Assembly (NCBI GenBank): GCA_022640795.1
Contig: JALCCK010000027.1
Span: 1-35,411, forward strand
Length of the DNA: 35,411 bases
Source: Treponema sp.
Lineage (GTDB): Bacteria > Spirochaetota > Spirochaetia > Treponematales > Treponemataceae
Reading direction: 5' to 3'
The position numbers and the translations under genes were made by a program. The notes beneath the pieces are model-generated. The model was not told the origin of the DNA. It did not search any database and worked only from the letters and a program-made list of their open reading frames with translations. Below are positions 16,055 through 22,895 of this stretch, piece after piece (position 1 is the stretch's first letter; each line of letters begins with the position of its first letter).

Positions 16055-17782
16055 ATGACTGATCCATTAGCGTGTATTTTACCCCAAGCATTACACTTCA
16101 TGCAGCTCAGAAGTACCCAGCTTGTCTTTTTACTGGGACTTATCCTACTGATCGGTGCCATCGGCGGACGGCTTTTTCAAAAACTCAGGATTCCGCAGGT
16201 AGTCGGGTACATTGTGTTCGGAATATTTATCGGTTCATCAGGATTTCAGATTCTTGGGAAGGAAACAATAGCTGCTCTGAACCCGATAAGCACAGTAGCA
16301 CTTTCTCTCATCGGTTTTCTTGTCGGTGGTGAACTAAAATCGGACGTGCTGAAAAAATACGGTAAACAGTTTGTCGGGATTCTTCTTTTCGAGTCAATAA
16401 CGCCGTTTTTTATAGTCGGTATACTTATTTCAATCGTAGCCTTTATCTTTACAAAAGACTATAAGTCCTCTGTTGCGCTGGGACTGCTTCTCGGGGCAAT
16501 CTGTGCTGCAACAGCGCCTGCAGCGACGACGGACGTACTTGAAGAATACCGAAGCCGTGGCCCGCTCACAACAACGACATACGGAATAGTAGCCATGGAT
16601 GACGCTGTCGGACTTATTCTGTATGCAATCGCATCGACCATTGCAGCCCCGCTGCTCGGGGATCGTGTCATGTCGTTCGGAGCGCAGATTCTTTCAATAT
16701 TACGGGATATATTCGTTTCCATCTTTGTCGGCGGTGCTTTCGGATTCCTTCTGAGTAAAATAATCAAAAACCTGATGCAGGATGAAGGCCGTATTCTTAC
16801 GTTTTCGCTCGGCATGCTTTTTCTCGCAACTGGCGTCGCAATATTTCTCGACCTTGACAATATTCTCGCAGCCATGGCACTCGGTTTTTTTATGGTCAAT
16901 TTTGCCCCGGCAAAAACGAGGGAAACATTCAAGCTCGTCGACAAATTTACACCGCCGGTCTACGTTCTCTTTTTCGTACTTGTCGGTGCACGGCTTAATA
17001 TCTGGATGATAACGCCGTATCTCGGACTTCTCGCTCTTGTTTACGTCGGCGGACGAACTTTCGGAAAAACAATCGGTTCCCGTATTGGAGGACTTATAAC
17101 GAAAGCTCCGCCGACTGTTACAAAATATCTCGCCTACTGTCTCTTCAGTCAGGCAGGAGTTGCAATCGGTCTTTCAATCGTCGCGGGAAACGATTTTCCC
17201 AATTCCGTCGGGCCGATGATACTGCTCATCGTCACGGCGACAACTTTTATCGTTCAGCTTATCGGACCAGTATTCGTCAAAAAAGGAATAACGGCGGCCG
17301 GCGAAGTCGGTCTTAATGTTACAAGCGACGATATTCTGAAAACAACGAAAGTGTCGGACGTAACCTGGGGACCGATGCATATCTGCGATGAAAAATCGCC
17401 GGCTATCGTAGATGAAACAGAAAAAATCGGTAATATTATCGACCTTTTCAGCAAGCAGCAGAATATGAATTACGCCGTACGGGATTCCGCCGGAAAATTG
17501 TCCGGCGTTATTTCGCTCGAACATCTCAAAGAGGTACTGCAGATAGGAGATTTTGCAGAAGCGATGCTTGCAACGGATATCATGGATAAACCGACCGTCA
17601 CCTGTAAAGCAGAGCTGACGCTCCCCGATGCCTACAAACTTTTTTCGGATAATGACAAAGAAGCGATCGCCATTGTAGACGACGAAGGGAAGGCGCTCGG
17701 AATGCTTGAAAAGTTTGAAGTGGACCACTACGTTCACCAGCGCCTGCTCGAACTTACCAGAAAAGCGGAAAAACTCGGCTGA
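16055..17782 (+). CDS. CPA2-family cation/proton antiporter with CBS domains (copy 1)
   Basis: A 575-residue protein. Residues 20-415 are a Kef/NapA-type Na+(K+)/H+ exchanger: RIPQVVGYIVFGIFIG in an early helix, then ATAPAATTDVLEEYRSRGPL and the ion-binding Asp pair in VAMDDAVGLILYA. The last 150 residues hold a CBS pair (around DLFSKQQNMNYAVRDSAGKLSG and ADIMDKP...DKEAIAIVDDEGKALG), which usually senses adenine nucleotides. Start at ATG 16055 after AGAGG. A paralogue with the same layout lies at 22896, where it is linked to a PTS EIIA gene; this copy stands alone. Ion specificity cannot be read with certainty. Confidence 0.9.
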   Translation: MTDPLACILPQALHFMQLRSTQLVFLLGLILLIGAIGGRLFQKLRIPQVVGYIVFGIFIGSSGFQILGKETIAALNPISTVALSLIGFLVGGELKSDVLKKYGKQFVGILLFESITPFFIVGILISIVAFIFTKDYKSSVALGLLLGAICAATAPAATTDVLEEYRSRGPLTTTTYGIVAMDDAVGLILYAIASTIAAPLLGDRVMSFGAQILSILRDIFVSIFVGGAFGFLLSKIIKNLMQDEGRILTFSLGMLFLATGVAIFLDLDNILAAMALGFFMVNFAPAKTRETFKLVDKFTPPVYVLFFVLVGARLNIWMITPYLGLLALVYVGGRTFGKTIGSRIGGLITKAPPTVTKYLAYCLFSQAGVAIGLSIVAGNDFPNSVGPMILLIVTATTFIVQLIGPVFVKKGITAAGEVGLNVTSDDILKTTKVSDVTWGPMHICDEKSPAIVDETEKIGNIIDLFSKQQNMNYAVRDSAGKLSGVISLEHLKEVLQIGDFAEAMLATDIMDKPTVTCKAELTLPDAYKLFSDNDKEAIAIVDDEGKALGMLEKFEVDHYVHQRLLELTRKAEKLG

Positions 17783-17784
17783 AA

Positions 17785-17834
17785 GACTGCCGGATTATCC
17801 TGATTTTCCCAATCAGGCAGTCCGGGATTTTTTT
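17785..17834 (+). terminator. Terminator hairpin inside the convergent gene end
   Basis: GACTGCC (17785-17791) pairs with GGCAGTC (17816-17822), with alternative inner pairing of CTGATT and AATCAG; seven T residues follow at 17828-17834. It serves the plus-strand antiporter and overlaps the last codons of the minus-strand MFS gene. Confidence 0.5.
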
Positions 17835-19042
17835 CCCGCTATAAGAAATACTATAAGTCCTGATAAAATGAGTATCGAAACAGATGAAACGCCGGCTTTC
17901 ATATTACCGGTAATCTGAGTAATAACACTTACCAGCATGGTTCCGGTAAAAGCGGCTCCTTTTCCAAAGATGTCCATGATACCGAAATATTCACCCGATT
18001 TTTCAGGCGGAATAATCTTGCCGTAATATGAACGGGAAAGCGCCTGAATACCTCCCTGAAAAACACCGACACACAGAGCCAGTACCCAGAATTCCGCCTG
18101 TGTATCAAGCTGGATCGCAAAGAGGGCTATAAAAAAATATCCCAGGATACAAACGATAATCAGCTTTGCAGGTGCAATTTTTTTTGAAAGCCGGGCAAAA
18201 ATTAAGGCAAACGGAAAAGCAACAAACTGTGTCACCAGCAGGGCTATCAGCAGTCCGGTACTGTCAAGTCCAATAGCAGTTCCGTATGCTGTCGACATTT
18301 CAATTATCGTATAGACTCCGTCTATATAAAGAAAAAAGGCCAGAAGAAAAAGAAATATGTTTTTTTCTTTCCTGATGCTTTTTAATGTATTCTTTATATT
18401 TTGCAGACTGCGGTGGACGGGATGACTTCCGCCTTCAACAAAATAAACCTGCCGGTATTTTTTCAGCAGCGGCAGAGAAAGAGCAACCCACCAGACCGCA
18501 TTCAGAAAAAACGAAATATTCATTGCAGCAGCCAGAGATAATCCGATTTTATCTCTCAGCATAACGATGGCAAGGCTTGCAAGAAACGGGACCGTACTTC
18601 CGATATATCCTATTCCGTAGCCTGCCGACGAAACGACATCCATATTTTCAGGGGTCGTAATGTCGGGCAGCATTGCATCATAGAAGATGAGACTTGTTGA
18701 ATAGCCGATTTTAGCAATAATAAAAACACCGAAAAACCAGACCCATGATTGTACGACTCCCAGTCCCGCGCAGGCAGCAGCACCTATCAGCAGCGACGCG
18801 GTAAACAGACCTTTTCTGCTTTTTGCCGCATCGGCAACAGCTCCGAGAACAGGTCCGGTCAGAACGAGTACCAGCGTTGCAGCCGAAGCCATATATCCCC
18901 AGTAGGACATATAAACAGTATTACTCAGCCCTGCTTTTCCGGTCAGATATTTAAAATACACCGGGAACAGCGTCGTAATAAGCAACGTAAAAGAAGAATT
19001 CGCTGCATCGTAAAGAATCCAGTTTTTTTCCAGTCGTGTCAT
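17813..19042 (-). CDS. UMF1/Atg22-like major facilitator protein
   Basis: A 409-residue MFS-fold membrane protein with about 11-12 helices. Its N-terminus, WILYDAANSSFTLLITTLFPVYF, is the mark of the UMF1 (vacuole effluxer Atg22-like) family, together with GPVLGAVADAAKSRKG, the MFS loop. The last half has GVFQGGIQALSRSYYGKIIPPEKSGEYFG, another family signature. Atg22 proteins export amino acids from yeast vacuoles; bacterial members have no settled substrate. AGGGG lies five bases before the ATG at 19042. It is divergent from the NifU gene and convergent with the antiporter. Confidence 0.88.
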   Translation of the reverse strand: MTRLEKNWILYDAANSSFTLLITTLFPVYFKYLTGKAGLSNTVYMSYWGYMASAATLVLVLTGPVLGAVADAAKSRKGLFTASLLIGAAACAGLGVVQSWVWFFGVFIIAKIGYSTSLIFYDAMLPDITTPENMDVVSSAGYGIGYIGSTVPFLASLAIVMLRDKIGLSLAAAMNISFFLNAVWWVALSLPLLKKYRQVYFVEGGSHPVHRSLQNIKNTLKSIRKEKNIFLFLLAFFLYIDGVYTIIEMSTAYGTAIGLDSTGLLIALLVTQFVAFPFALIFARLSKKIAPAKLIIVCILGYFFIALFAIQLDTQAEFWVLALCVGVFQGGIQALSRSYYGKIIPPEKSGEYFGIMDIFGKGAAFTGTMLVSVITQITGNMKAGVSSVSILILSGLIVFLIAGKKSRTA

Positions 19043-19106
19043 AACAGCCCCTGTCAGATACTATAATTTTATTAAAGTATAGCGTATAATCTGGGGGAAA
19101 GCCGAA

Positions 19107-19130
19107 AAATTCAGCAAATTTTCTGAATTT
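19107..19130. repeat. Inverted repeat between the MFS and NifU genes
   Basis: AAATTCAG (19107-19114) and CTGAATTT (19123-19130) form a perfect 8 bp inverted repeat with an eight-base centre in the divergent promoter region. It could be an operator or a hairpin; no T-tract follows. Confidence 0.4.
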
Positions 19131-19201
19131 CTGTGGTCAAACTACCGTATTTTGTGTATCTTTTAGCTACTAAAATACTGGTAAAATGCAAGGAGTTTAA
19201 T

Positions 19202-19450
19202 ATGGATGAAGAAAAATCGGATCCTCTTGAATTAACCGTAAAAGAAGCACTTGATATGTTCCGCCCCCAGTTACAGGCCGACGGCGGAGATATGGAATAT
19301 ATTTCAATCGACGATCAGAATCGTGTTCATCTGCGGCTTATTGGTGCCTGTGGAGGGTGCCCGATGGCAACGATGACAATAAAAATGGGTATTGAACGCT
19401 ATCTGAAAGATGCCGTACCGGAAATCACAGAAGTAGTACAGGAGATATAA
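19202..19450 (+). CDS. NifU-like Fe-S cluster scaffold
   Basis: An 82-residue protein matching the C-terminal domain of NifU (also found in NfuA). The family core is LQADGGDMEYISID...VHLRLIGACGGCPMATMTIKMGIERYL; Cys50 and Cys53 form the CxxC that bridges a [4Fe-4S] cluster between two subunits. It likely delivers clusters to client enzymes in the cytoplasm. The ATG at 19202 follows AAGGAG; the longer open frame starts in the promoter. A SlyD-type isomerase follows 40 bases downstream, probably in the same transcript. Confidence 0.95.
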   Translation: MDEEKSDPLELTVKEALDMFRPQLQADGGDMEYISIDDQNRVHLRLIGACGGCPMATMTIKMGIERYLKDAVPEITEVVQEI

Positions 19451-19490
19451 GTACCCCCTGCTATTGTATTTCTTATTTATAGGAGTTTTG

Positions 19491-20027
19491 ATGACAATTA
19501 CAAAGGACAAAGTAGTTTCTATTAACTACACACTTAAAGATGCAGACGGTAACGAACTTGACTCGTCAAAAAATACGGAGCCGCTTGAATACCTGCACGG
19601 AAATGGACAGCTCATTCCGGGTTTGGAAATGCAGCTCGAAGGCAAAACAAAAGGGGAAAAGCTTTCAGCAGTCGTAGAACCGAAAGACGCTTATGGTGAA
19701 TATGATGAAAAACTTGTTATAGAAGTACCGCGTACACAGTTTGATGCAGAAACACAGATCGAAGTCGGCATGCAGTTCCAGGCAGATACCGCAGGCGGTC
19801 CCACGATCGTTAAGGTTACAAAAATTACCGACGATAAGATTACCGTCGATGCAAATCACGACCTTGCAGGCAAGACACTTTATTTTGATGTCGAGATAAT
19901 GGACATCAGAGATGCAAAACCCGAAGAACTTGCCGCTCACGCCGACAGCTGCGGTTGCGGTTGCTCAAGCTGCGGCGGAGACTGTGGTTCGGAGGAAGAC
20001 GGCTGCAGCTGCGGAAGCTGCTGCTAA
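19491..20027 (+). CDS. slyD: SlyD-type FKBP peptidyl-prolyl isomerase with Cys-rich tail
   Basis: A 178-residue cytoplasmic proline isomerase and chaperone. The FKBP half shows VVSINYTLKDADGNELDSS and LEYLHGNGQLIPGLEMQLEGK; the insert-in-flap domain follows (EPKDAYGEYDEKLVIEVPR). The tail differs from the His-rich one of E. coli SlyD: the last 30 residues contain nine Cys in CxC, CxxC and CC spacings. It should bind Ni, Zn or Fe tightly and could deliver metal to enzymes. AGGAG lies upstream of ATG 19491. The NifU scaffold gene just upstream suggests a joint metal or Fe-S role (inference). Confidence 0.93.
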   Translation: MTITKDKVVSINYTLKDADGNELDSSKNTEPLEYLHGNGQLIPGLEMQLEGKTKGEKLSAVVEPKDAYGEYDEKLVIEVPRTQFDAETQIEVGMQFQADTAGGPTIVKVTKITDDKITVDANHDLAGKTLYFDVEIMDIRDAKPEELAAHADSCGCGCSSCGGDCGSEEDGCSCGSCC

Positions 20028-20614
20028 ATTTTTCCCAGTTCGACCAGGCATTTTTTGATACGGTCGAAATTCCGGCCGCAGGAAACGGGCTGCAGTGTTA
20101 TCGTTGTATCAGCAACAGCTGTATAGCGCCCGATACGATCAGTATAAAACCGATGAAAAAGCCCCCGCACATCACTTTCGGTGTGCGGGTTTTCTTTTGC
20201 AATATATGCAGGAAGATTTCCGAGATTTCCTTCCGGCGTGACGGTCATTTCATTCACGATTCTGTCGGCGGAATCTTTTTCTGCCGCTTTTAAAAAAACA
20301 AAAAAACCGAATGGATGAAGACAGTCCAGGGCCTCCTGATTGTTACATACTCCTCCACCGGTCGCAATAACCGCACGATGGTTTCCCAGGCAGGATGCAA
20401 TATACCGGCAGGCCGCAAGTTCGGCAGTTTTAAAACCGGTTTCGCCCGCGACAGTATAAATTTCACGGGCAGTCATTCCAGTCTGCTCTTTTATAACATA
20501 ATCAGTATCAAAAAACGGACAGTTCAAATAACCGGCCAGCCTTTTTCCATGAGTTGATTTGCCGCAATGTTTCATGCCCATAAGAATTATAGAAACCTTC
20601 TTTTTTTCCGTCAT
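20024..20614 (-). CDS. aroK: Shikimate kinase
   Basis: A 196-residue kinase of the shikimate pathway that makes shikimate 3-phosphate from ATP on the way to aromatic amino acids. It has the P-loop GMKHCGKST (residues 13-21), the shikimate-binding DTD near residue 37 and ATGGGVCNN. It is a little longer than the usual 165-180 residues. Start chosen at ATG 20614, not the TTG/ATA-rich extension upstream, because a perfect TATAAT ends six bases before it. The last four bases overlap the end of the convergent SlyD gene. It stands alone rather than in an aro cluster. Confidence 0.88.
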   Translation of the reverse strand: MTEKKKVSIILMGMKHCGKSTHGKRLAGYLNCPFFDTDYVIKEQTGMTAREIYTVAGETGFKTAELAACRYIASCLGNHRAVIATGGGVCNNQEALDCLHPFGFFVFLKAAEKDSADRIVNEMTVTPEGNLGNLPAYIAKENPHTESDVRGLFHRFYTDRIGRYTAVADTTITLQPVSCGRNFDRIKKCLVELGKI

Positions 20615-20620
20615 GAAGAA

Positions 20621-20649
20621 ATTATAGCCGGTAGAATTGCAAAAGTCCA
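20621..20649 (-). promoter_or_regulatory. aroK promoter, predicted leaderless
   Basis: Minus strand: -35 TGGACT (20644-20649, 4 of 6), 17 bp, -10 TATAAT (20621-20626), then six bases to ATG 20614. It interlocks with the promoter of the divergent prsW-like gene. Confidence 0.65.
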
Positions 20650-20665
20650 TTCCTTGCGGTATGCT
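20637..20665 (+). promoter_or_regulatory. prsW-like gene promoter, predicted leaderless
   Basis: TTGCAA (20637-20642), 17 bp, TATGCT (20660-20665), then six bases to ATG 20672. Its -35 lies inside the spacer of the aroK promoter, so both cannot be occupied at once. The -10 is only 4 of 6. Confidence 0.45.
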
Positions 20666-20671
20666 GACGGT

Positions 20672-21370
20672 ATGAATATATATGCAGCATTAGTACTTTG
20701 CTTTATTCCCTTTGTAACAGCTTTTATACTCGCAAAAATTCTTGTACCGCAGCTCAAGATCCGGTACGAACTATGGGGTACACTTATAGCGCTTCTTTCT
20801 GTGATACCGATTGTGTTTATACAGTTTACCCTGCACGATCTGCCGTTCTTTAACTCCCGTACGTACCTGTCGCTGCTGCTGACAGCGGTCATATTCAACG
20901 GACTTATAGAAGAAATGGCAAAAATGATCTTTATGCTGCTGCTTCCGTCCAAACGCCAGCAGCTGTCGGCGTTTTTTGCCACTGCAGTCATCTGCGGATT
21001 TGCATTCGGCAGTTTTGAATCAGTCATCTATTTTTTGAAAGAATTGCAGAAAATAACGGCAACCGGTACATCATTACTATATAATCAGATATTTCTCCGA
21101 ATGTTCACGTCAGTTATCATACATGCCGTCTGTGCCGGATTTTCAGGACTCTACATATGGTCCTATCGTATACACCAGCCCCATATCAGTCCGTTTTTAT
21201 GGGCAGCCGTTCTACACGGCCTCTATAACTTCTTCTCTTTCTTTACCTCGGATATAAAATGGTTTTCAATCGCAGCACTCCTCTTTGCACTTACGGAATG
21301 CCGTCTGTGGTATAAAAGAATTGCGGAAACCGACATAAACGTACTTGACAAAAAAGTAAACAAACATTAG
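20672..21370 (+). CDS. PrsW-like intramembrane protease family protein
   Basis: A 232-residue membrane protein with about seven to eight helices. The family's catalytic signature is present: LIEEMAKM (Glu80, Glu81, Lys84), then FGSFESVIYF, IIHAVCAGFSG and AVLHGLYNFF with the conserved His residues. PrsW family proteins cleave membrane anchor proteins, such as anti-sigma factors in Bacillus. The substrate here is unknown. Start chosen at ATG 20672, which begins a proper first helix; the upstream open frame overlaps aroK. No Shine-Dalgarno sequence. The last codons carry the -35 of the tRNA promoter. Confidence 0.8.
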   Translation: MNIYAALVLCFIPFVTAFILAKILVPQLKIRYELWGTLIALLSVIPIVFIQFTLHDLPFFNSRTYLSLLLTAVIFNGLIEEMAKMIFMLLLPSKRQQLSAFFATAVICGFAFGSFESVIYFLKELQKITATGTSLLYNQIFLRMFTSVIIHAVCAGFSGLYIWSYRIHQPHISPFLWAAVLHGLYNFFSFFTSDIKWFSIAALLFALTECRLWYKRIAETDINVLDKKVNKH

Positions 21371-21376
21371 TATAGT
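21345..21376 (+). promoter_or_regulatory. Promoter of tRNA-fMet
   Basis: A perfect TTGACA (21345-21350) lies in the last codons of the prsW-like gene. Possible -10 boxes are TAGTAT (21368-21373, 17 bp spacer) or TATAGT (21371-21376, 20 bp). Both put the start 5-10 bases before the tRNA. Confidence 0.55.
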
Positions 21377-21388
21377 GAAACATTACGA

Positions 21389-21461
21389 CGCAGGGTAGAG
21401 CAGTTGGCAGCTCGTCGGGCTCATAACCCGGAGGCCGTAGGTTCAAGTCCTACCCCTGCTA
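21389..21461 (+). tRNA. tRNA-fMet (CAT), initiator
   Basis: Folded by hand: acceptor stem 21389-21395 with 21454-21460, D arm GAGC/GCTC, anticodon arm with loop CTCATAA (anticodon CAT), T arm GTAGG-TTCAAGT-CCTAC. The first acceptor pair is C1 with U72, unpaired, and the anticodon stem ends in three G:C pairs; both are marks of the initiator. CCA is not encoded. Confidence 0.92.
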
Positions 21462-21480
21462 TAACGAAAGACTATCTGAA
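21444..21480 (+). repeat. Direct repeat copy 1: tRNA 3' end and terminator arm
   Basis: This 37-base stretch, from the T loop of tRNA-fMet to the first terminator arm, recurs at 21603-21639 with only two differences, both A to G. It is the functional copy. Confidence 0.9.
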
Positions 21481-21508
21481 ACATGATAGTCTTTTTTATT
21501 TTAAATAA
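21467..21508 (+). terminator. Terminator of tRNA-fMet
   Basis: AAAGACTATC (21467-21476) and GATAGTCTTT (21485-21494) form a perfect 10 bp stem with an eight-base loop, followed by a T-rich run. Confidence 0.88.
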
Positions 21509-21532
21509 GTATTTATAGGAAAATTACTCTTT

Positions 21533-21615
21533 GGGGCAGGACTTGAAACGGAGCGAATACCGACCAGCGGGAGGAGCAAATGAGCGCAGGCGGACCAACG
21601 GACAAGTCCTGCCCC
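21533..21615. repeat. GC-rich element bounded by 13 bp inverted repeats
   Basis: GGGGCAGGACTTG (21533-21545) and CAAGTCCTGCCCC (21603-21615) are perfect inverted repeats around a 57-base centre. Both arms match the T-arm/acceptor region of tRNA-fMet, one inverted and one direct. The centre is G/A-rich and contains an imperfect tandem: GGAGCGAAT at 21550 and GGAGCAAAT at 21573, each followed by an ACCA-x-CGG motif. No open frame fits. It may be a small mobile or structured RNA element. Confidence 0.7.
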
Positions 21616-21639
21616 TGCTGTAACGAAAGACTATCTGAA
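21603..21639 (+). repeat. Direct repeat copy 2: degenerate tRNA 3' end
   Basis: A 37-base copy of 21444-21480 (35 of 37 identical). It lacks the rest of the tRNA and the second terminator arm, so it is a duplicated fragment, not a gene. Confidence 0.9.
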
Positions 21640-21845
21640 TAATACAGGGCTACCTTTTTCATAAGATATTCTCTGTCACTGTAGTCTTCTGCGGAGCAGG
21701 TGTTATCCTCCGGTATTTCAAAACACAGATAGCTTTGCTCTGGAAATTGTGCGGGGAACAGCAATCATCCACATGCGGAATGAAAAACAACTACTAGTTC
21801 ATCTCCTGATACACCGAAATTATTACAAGCAGACGGACAGTGCTC

Positions 21846-21979
21846 GGTCATACAATGTTACGGAAGGTAACACGAGAATGTATAAGAGGGTAACATTAGA
21901 ATGTATGGACAGGTGATTACTACAGGTATGAAGAGGTGATTAAGTTAATCACAGATGGTGATCAGAGAATATAGTTGAT
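21846..21979 (+). repeat. Array of six degenerate 20-23 bp direct repeats
   Basis: Units begin with GGT[CAG]A at 21846, 21866, 21889, 21912, 21935 and 21957, that is spacings of 20, 23, 23, 23 and 22 bp. Units 2 and 3 share GGTAACA and AGAATGTAT; units 4 to 6 share GGTGATTA or GGTGATCA, and most have a purine-rich end. The period is about two helical turns and is not a multiple of three, so it is not eroded coding repeats. It resembles iterons or an array of protein-binding sites. Confidence 0.7.
21936..21952. promoter_or_regulatory. Perfect 17-base palindrome in the repeat array
   Basis: GTGATTAA-G-TTAATCAC has 8 bp arms around one base and lies in the fifth repeat unit. It looks like a dimeric regulator site. 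No promoter is evident next to it. Confidence 0.55.
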
Positions 21980-22211
21980 ATGCATCTCAAGAATGTAACG
22001 GGACGTATACCAAAGCTCTCTTGATTATCTGCAGTGGATACTTGCCGACTGGATCAGGAGATCTTTTTCCACAGGCTGCGTACGACGCAAATTCGTACAG
22101 TGTCTTTAAGATTTCGATATTCCTAATCATACCTGCACGCGCATCCTTTTCTTACTTGCGCTGTTTTTACTCTTTAGGTCAGATTCACCTGTTTGTAAAT
22201 GATGATGAATT

Positions 22212-22252
22212 CCATAAAAGTATTGACTTTTATGGATAAAGATAGGTAAAAT
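22212..22252 (+). promoter_or_regulatory. Promoter with palindromic operator, EIIA-antiporter operon
   Basis: TTGACT (22223-22228) and TAAAAT (22247-22252) are 18 bp apart. A perfect inverted repeat, CCATAAAAGT (22212-22221) and ACTTTTATGG (22226-22235) with centre ATTG, covers the -35. Binding of a dimer there should block RNA polymerase. The regulator is unknown. Confidence 0.7.
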
Positions 22253-22437
22253 CACATAATTCGGTTGTGTATTATTCAACCTGTATGTGGACCGGTTTTA
22301 TTCTTTTCTCTTGTTTTAGAAACGGAAACAGACTACCTCATCTCATACATCCGGTATCTGGCATAAAAACAGATACTTCAAGAACAAAATACCCGCATCG
22401 TTGTAATACTACCTGCCGCAAAATTTAAGGAGTTCTT

Positions 22438-22893
22438 ATGTTTGTTGAAAACCTTGACAAGAAGAACATAATTCTGATTGATACTGCAGATAAGGAAACT
22501 ATTTTAAAAAAGTTATGTGGCATTATCTACGCTTCAGGAAATGTTGAATCGGAAAAGCTATTGGAAGAAAAGATTTTCCACAGGGAATCATTGATGAGTA
22601 CAGGAATCGGGCTGGGGATCGGCGTTCCACACGTACGGTGCAAAGAGGTTAAAAATATTGCACTTGCCATGGCTGTTGCAAAGACACCAATAAGTGATTA
22701 TAAATCCATCGACGGATCTCCGGTACGGATTGTTATTATGATAATCGTTCCCGAAAAAAAACACCGCCAGCACATACAGATTCTCAATGATATAGTACAA
22801 ATCCTTAAAAACGATAAAAAACGAACCAGTATTCTTGCTGCTAAAACTCCGGATGAAATCTATAATGTGTTACAAGAAAAAGGAAGTAACTGA
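22438..22893 (+). CDS. PTS EIIA domain protein, Fru/Ntr type
   Basis: A 151-residue single-domain EIIA of the fructose/nitrogen PTS class. His65 in GIGLGIGVPHVRCKEV is the phosphorylated residue, and the family core MSTGIGLGIGVPH is intact. No EIIB/EIIC gene follows, so it is likely regulatory, like PtsN (EIIA-Ntr), which controls K+ transporters. The CPA2 antiporter begins two bases after its stop, so the natural target is that antiporter (inference). AAGGAG precedes ATG 22438. Expression should depend on the palindrome-bearing promoter about 180 bases upstream. Confidence 0.88.
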   Translation: MFVENLDKKNIILIDTADKETILKKLCGIIYASGNVESEKLLEEKIFHRESLMSTGIGLGIGVPHVRCKEVKNIALAMAVAKTPISDYKSIDGSPVRIVIMIIVPEKKHRQHIQILNDIVQILKNDKKRTSILAAKTPDEIYNVLQEKGSN

Positions 22894-22895
22894 AA

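Larger units (their letters stand above)
21640..22437. other. Gene-poor region of about 800 bp
   Basis: I find no convincing gene here. Short open frames (21513-21764 minus, 22021-22239 plus, 21987-22130 minus) have no ribosome sites and no recognisable motifs; they may be remnants. The region holds the repeat array at 21846-21979, two palindromes and the promoter and 180-base leader of the EIIA gene. The leader has two small hairpins: GGTTG/CAACC near 22264-22282 and GTATCTG (22354-22360) with CAGATAC (22370-22376). Confidence 0.7.

Noticed and set aside
21513..21764. 83-codon open frame across the tRNA-derived repeat
   Set aside because: It reads through the inverted repeat element and has no motif or ribosome site; at most a remnant.
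21846..21979. Repeat array considered as a CRISPR
   Set aside because: Units are contiguous and degenerate, with no unique spacers and no cas genes in the window.
21987..22130. 47-codon minus-strand frame beginning MIRNIEILKTLY
   Set aside because: It looks protein-like but has no ribosome site and is bounded by stops; no family recognised, possibly an old gene fragment.
22259..22437. Riboswitch in the 180-base leader of the EIIA gene
   Set aside because: Only two small hairpins are seen; I recognise no known riboswitch consensus.
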